DNA of 64,000 nucleotides. Source: Prunus persica (Eukaryota > Streptophyta > Magnoliopsida > Rosales > Rosaceae). Made by a program: the position numbers and the translations under genes. The notes below the pieces were generated by a model. The model saw only the letters and a program-made list of their open reading frames with translations, did no database searches and was not told the origin of the DNA. Where the stretch lies: assembly GCF_000346465.2 (NCBI RefSeq), contig NC_034009.1, positions 32,653,251 through 32,717,250 on the forward strand. Direction: 5' to 3'. Positions 60,388 through 64,000 of this stretch are shown in pieces; within the stretch, counting starts at the first letter, position 1; every line of letters starts with the position of its first letter.

Positions 60388-60630
60388 CTCTTTAAATATT
60401 GTTTTTATTTTTAATAATTTTTTTTGTCCATCTGTAAGAGTTGTTTAGAGCATTATCCATTACACGTAGGCCATTACCTGAGTCTCTATTGTCCATTTTT
60501 GAGTTTTTTCGCTCAACTATACAATTTATTAAAAAATAAAAAACAAAACCCAAGTATAACCGGTCGGCTATACTCGTTGAACATATTATATTTAAACGCA
60601 GGGTTGAGTTTTCTTCAAGCACGGGAATAT

Positions 60631-60674
60631 GATGAGGCATCATAATCAAGAGCAAGGTTCAATGAACAGTTACT
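60631..60674 (+). repeat. Direct repeat, right copy, bordering the palindrome region
   Basis: Matches 57267-57308 in the same orientation with a few substitutions (GATGAGGCATCATAATCAAG). It closes the palindrome-rich region on the right. Confidence 0.85.
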
Positions 60675-61389
60675 CTAGGTTCATTTACTTAATAAATAAA
60701 TTGAACACATGTTTTATGTTAGATTCATATATTTCATTAATAACTATTCATGAATAGTCTAATTCATGTATGCACTTTCCTACCATTCGTGCATCATCTA
60801 TAGCTATATTAAGGGTGGCTTGTGGCTTGTGCATCATCTACCGTTCGTGCATATTCTAATTTTCAACTTCAATATAAACTAAAATCTCTCTTTGAGAGTG
60901 TCTCTCTCTCTTTGTGGATTCAAGGTACACACATATTTTTTTTTTTGTAGTTTACACTTCGTGCTGCATCACTTTCCTACAACGGGGGTGAGTTTTGTGG
61001 GGTTGCTTTTTTATTTGAATTTTTTTTTATCTTGAAAAGGGCCGGTTTTTGTGGGTTACTTTTTAGTATTATTTTTTATTTTATTGAGTATTTACTAAAC
61101 TACCCATTCAAAGTTTGGATATAAAATTTTGCTTAGTCGTTGGTTTTTTTGTTTCCGGGATGTTTGTGTTTAGTTTTTTTTTTTGAAACATGTGACCCCA
61201 ACTATTTTCAGCCTCTCTTTGTAATAGTTGCCAAAAAAAAACAAAAAAAAAGAGACGGTTTACAGTGGTTTTGCATTGTAAAAATAAAAACTACCAATAT
61301 GAAAAATCACTTTAAAATTATAATTTTCCGAAATAATAAGGGTTGTGGGCAGCATAATTGAATAAGCGAAGTGAGGAGAAGAGTGGCTC
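60675..61389. other. Intergenic; promoter side of plastid-protein gene
   Basis: Holds a short repeated CATCATCTA...TTCGTGCAT motif at 60785-60855 and several poly-T tracts. No gene is seen before the start codon at 61390. Confidence 0.5.
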
Positions 61390-63100
61390 ATGGCTTTCGC
61401 TTCCGCGACTTGCTTTTCTTCCCAACTGCAAGTGCTTCTTCCCCGCGGCCCCTCAAAGAGTTCCCCATTCGTATTTCCTTCTTATAATACTCGTCGTGTC
61501 ACAATTACGTTCAGACCTCTCAGTCTGACACTGAGAGCACGCAGACCCTTATGCGTTCTATCAGCGGCGGCGAAGAGTAATTCGGGTTCGAATTCCAGTG
61601 TTAACAAAACCAGTAAAGAAGAAGAAGCAGTTGAAGAGGTGGAAGAGGATCTGCCATGGATTCAGGAGAAAGCCTTGGACCTCGTGGAGTTCACGGGCTC
61701 CGTATCACAGGCCATTCCTGGACCCAGAGTGGGCACCAGCTCTCTCCCTTGGATTCTGGCTCTTCCTCTGGCCTATGCCGGTCTCACTTTCGTCGTTGCC
61801 TTTGTCAAGACCGTTAAAAAGTTTTCTTCCCCTCGACAAAAACGCAAGAGACTGGTCTGCTCCTCTCTCTCTTCCCCCTATTCTTCTTCTTCCTATTTCT
61901 TTTCCCTTAATTTGGTTTAGGGTTTATGGTTTGGGAACTAATAGTATTTAGTTTCGCTTGACTTTATTAATTGTCTTGTAACAGGTCAATAAAAATGCTA
62001 TGCTATGTAAATCGATAGACGACTTGTTTCAAAGTGGCGCAGATCAACCCAAACCTGATGCTTTGAACCAACTTGTGCAGAAGGTGACATTTCTACTTAT
62101 ACATGACCAATTCAGATGCTGGTCTCTTCATGGGATTGTAATTTGTAAAAATTACTAGTACTCTACACCATTAATGTCATAATTTGCCTTATCATGTTTA
62201 CACTATTGTCAACTCTGCTGAACCAAGTAGCTGTTTGTTGGCTTATTGTTGACATGGGGTCGTTTTCAAAATCATTAGTTTGTTCAATTGGATTGGTTTT
62301 CCTGGAGCAACCTTATCAGTGCAGCTATATGGCTCTTCTTACATTTATAAATTGTCTCCAAACTATTCAATGATTACTGTCTCCTTCTAACAATTTCATT
62401 TGTGTTGTGTGTGCGTGCATGTAAACTTTTCCCATTTTGAGCTTGTTAACAGCTGGTAATCAATTTTTCAGACTGGTTTTGGCATGGAGGATATTTTGCG
62501 AAAGTACATTCGCTATACTTTGAATGAAAAACCGTTCAACCCAGACGTGGTTTCCAACTTAATTCAGCTCAGAAAAGCTTCCATGTTCGATGACTCTCAG
62601 GTTGCTGAAATTCTGAATGAAATTTCAAGAAGAATTGTACGAGACAAAGGTAACTAACTCATCAAACAACTGCTCTCATTACTTGTATGGTCTAATTACA
62701 AAACATTTCATTTTCCATGGAAAATTAAATAATATGCTGAGGACCATACCGCTTCCTCCTACATGTGAGTTAGTACGCTTAGAATGTGCACTCTTTCTTC
62801 TACACTAATCTTTTGATACCCCCTTTTCATTAAACATGTGAGTTACAAAAGATGGATGCTTCTAGTGCGTTTAGAATGAGCACTCTTTCTGCTATACTAA
62901 TTGGTTGCTTTACCATTTAACGAACTTATATCATTGAGAAGTTAGAAAAGTGCTTTCCAAAACTGTGCTATCAGATGCTGACTACTTGTTTGCGACTTCC
63001 AGGCCCAGTTGTAATGGATATTTCAGGCTACACTGAAAGGGGTTTCAAGAGAAAACTAGCTGTTCAAGCCCTTTTTGGAAAGGTTTTCTATCTGTCAGAG
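61390..63100 (+). CDS. Plastid-targeted membrane protein of unknown function, 5' part
   Basis: Exons 61390-61854, 61985-62083, 62472-62649 and 63003-63100 join in frame (840 bases, 280 codons) and more exons must follow beyond the window. The first ~60 residues are Ser/Arg-rich with few acidic residues, a typical chloroplast transit peptide. An acidic linker (EEEAVEEVEEDLPW) follows, then one hydrophobic segment (LPWILALPLAYAGLTFVVAF, about residues 118-137). Then comes a soluble part with DILRKYIRYTLNEKPFNPD and SGYTERGFKRKLAVQALFGK. I recognise this as a conserved plant chloroplast protein but cannot name it with confidence. The E1 donor CTG|GTCTGC is non-consensus after GT but is fixed by frame. 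Confidence 0.75.
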
Positions 63101-63171
63101 GTAAGGGACTGAAGAGTTAAAAAAATGACTCTGATCAACTCCTTGTATGTTTCAGTTTTCCTCACCCTCTT

Positions 63172-63193
63172 TTTTTTTTTTTTTTTTTTTTTG
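63172..63193 (+). repeat. Poly-T tract in intron 4
   Basis: About 22 T in a row, in the intron after exon 4 of the plastid-protein gene. Confidence 0.85.
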
Positions 63194-63650
63194 TCATTAA
63201 AATTCTATTCTTCTCGCATAAAGTCACACGATACACATATTCCCATTTTGTGGTAATTTTTCCAATTATTTTGTTCAGTTAGACATGGTCAAAAACTACC
63301 GCATGATAAGAAAAAATATTTCACTTATTTTATTTAAGTTCCCAAACAAGTTCTTACCAGTTGTGCTATGCTGGAGAAATTCTTCTATGCAAAATAACCT
63401 TCTCACCTTCCCCATTTCACATGCTGGTCGCATGATCAGTTTGTTGTGATGAGGGCGGTCTCAGTATGTACCCGCTGGATGCTAGAATTTTTTCCTGCCG
63501 CGAATTCATTTTTGCTGGGAATGGTCAAACATGTTTGCTACACATGTGAGGGTTACGGTCTGAACCCCATTGTTTAAATTATCTAATTGGGTCCCCAAAA
63601 CATTTTTGTACTGAGGTGGTTAAGTTTATGAATTGTGAGCACGAAAATAG

Positions 63651-64000
63651 TGTTGTGCGAAAATACTCCAAGACCTTGTTGTTGATGGAATATGCGACGG
63701 CACACACACAAACCCCTTTAGAATAAAACACACACACACACACCACGAAGAGACTCAAGCAAACACACAAGAACACAAAGATTTATAGAGGTTCGGCCTT
63801 GTGCCTACGTTCTCTGGGTGATCCACCCAAAAAATTCACTAGTATGTAAGAACAACTTTGGTTACAACTTGAACCCCCTTAGCTCTCACAAGAACTCTAG
63901 CTCTCTTTTCTCCCATCCTTGTTAAAACCCTTGATGCCCTTGTAAACATCCTAGAATTCCCTCTTGAATTCTCATGTCTCGCTTCAAAACTAACCTAGCC
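63651..64000. mobile_element. Probable LTR sequence running off the window end
   Basis: TGTTGTGCGAAAATACTCC may be the LTR start. The GATTTATAGAGGTTCGGCC block, the (AC)n tract and the TAGCTCTC-rich part are typical of plant LTR-retrotransposon LTRs. It lies in the intron downstream of exon 4 of the plastid-protein gene, or else marks where the gene is interrupted. Confidence 0.5.

Noticed and set aside
55809..60572. Regularly spaced palindromes resembling a CRISPR array
   Set aside because: The host is a plant, the spacers are related AT-rich sequence rather than unique, and no cas genes exist. It is a repeat, not a CRISPR locus.
61598..61951. 117-codon frame overlapping the plastid-protein gene
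   Set aside because: Alternative frame of exon 1 and intron 1; the 61390 frame carries the transit peptide and joins the later exons.

Overview
This window is nuclear DNA of a dicotyledonous plant, most likely a rosid of the Rosaceae type (family-level placement is an inference from protein resemblance). Genes are split by many AT-rich GT-AG introns, intergenic DNA is full of LTR-retrotransposon, MULE, hAT-like and foldback debris, and the proteins are plant housekeeping families. There are no operons. All exon boundaries were read by eye from splice sites, frame and known family sequence.

Layout. 1-532 (-): the 5' end of an LRR protein gene. 1356-1848: a foldback element. 3719-28245: two adjacent copies of one block of about 10.4 kb. 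Each block holds a DUF6817-like gene and an 11-exon oligopeptidase B / prolyl-oligopeptidase-family gene, both on the minus strand. Block 1 (3719-14245) is intact. Block 2 (14246-28245) keeps an intact oligopeptidase gene, but its DUF6817-like gene is broken by a nonsense codon, a 324-bp loss and a 5'-truncated Copia element. Block 2 also carries a MULE-type element (27028-28173) with a 9-bp target-site duplication.

28877-34298 (-): a complete 10-exon PP6-type protein phosphatase catalytic subunit (FyPP-like, 303 aa). 35904-38892 (+): a small G-patch protein in which the G-patch exon pair is duplicated. 39555-48584 (-): a DUF639 membrane protein whose central membrane exon I could not find. 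49545-52201: a hAT-like element carrying a nested solo LTR (50435-51896) with a perfect 5-bp target-site duplication. 53145-55146 (+): MIA40, the oxidoreductase of the mitochondrial intermembrane space. 61390 to beyond 63100 (+): a plastid-targeted membrane protein that runs into an intron containing LTR-like sequence at the window edge.

The strangest part is 55.8-60.6 kb. About 27 copies of an 18-bp GC-rich palindrome, consensus TATAGCCGCGCGGCTATA, sit in clusters with a spacing near 45 bp inside otherwise very AT-rich DNA. The clusters belong to a larger module whose tail recurs four times, and pieces of a Copia gag-pol gene are fused into them. Several copies have changed centres yet stay palindromic. 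I cannot assign it to a known repeat class; it is the best candidate here for something undescribed.
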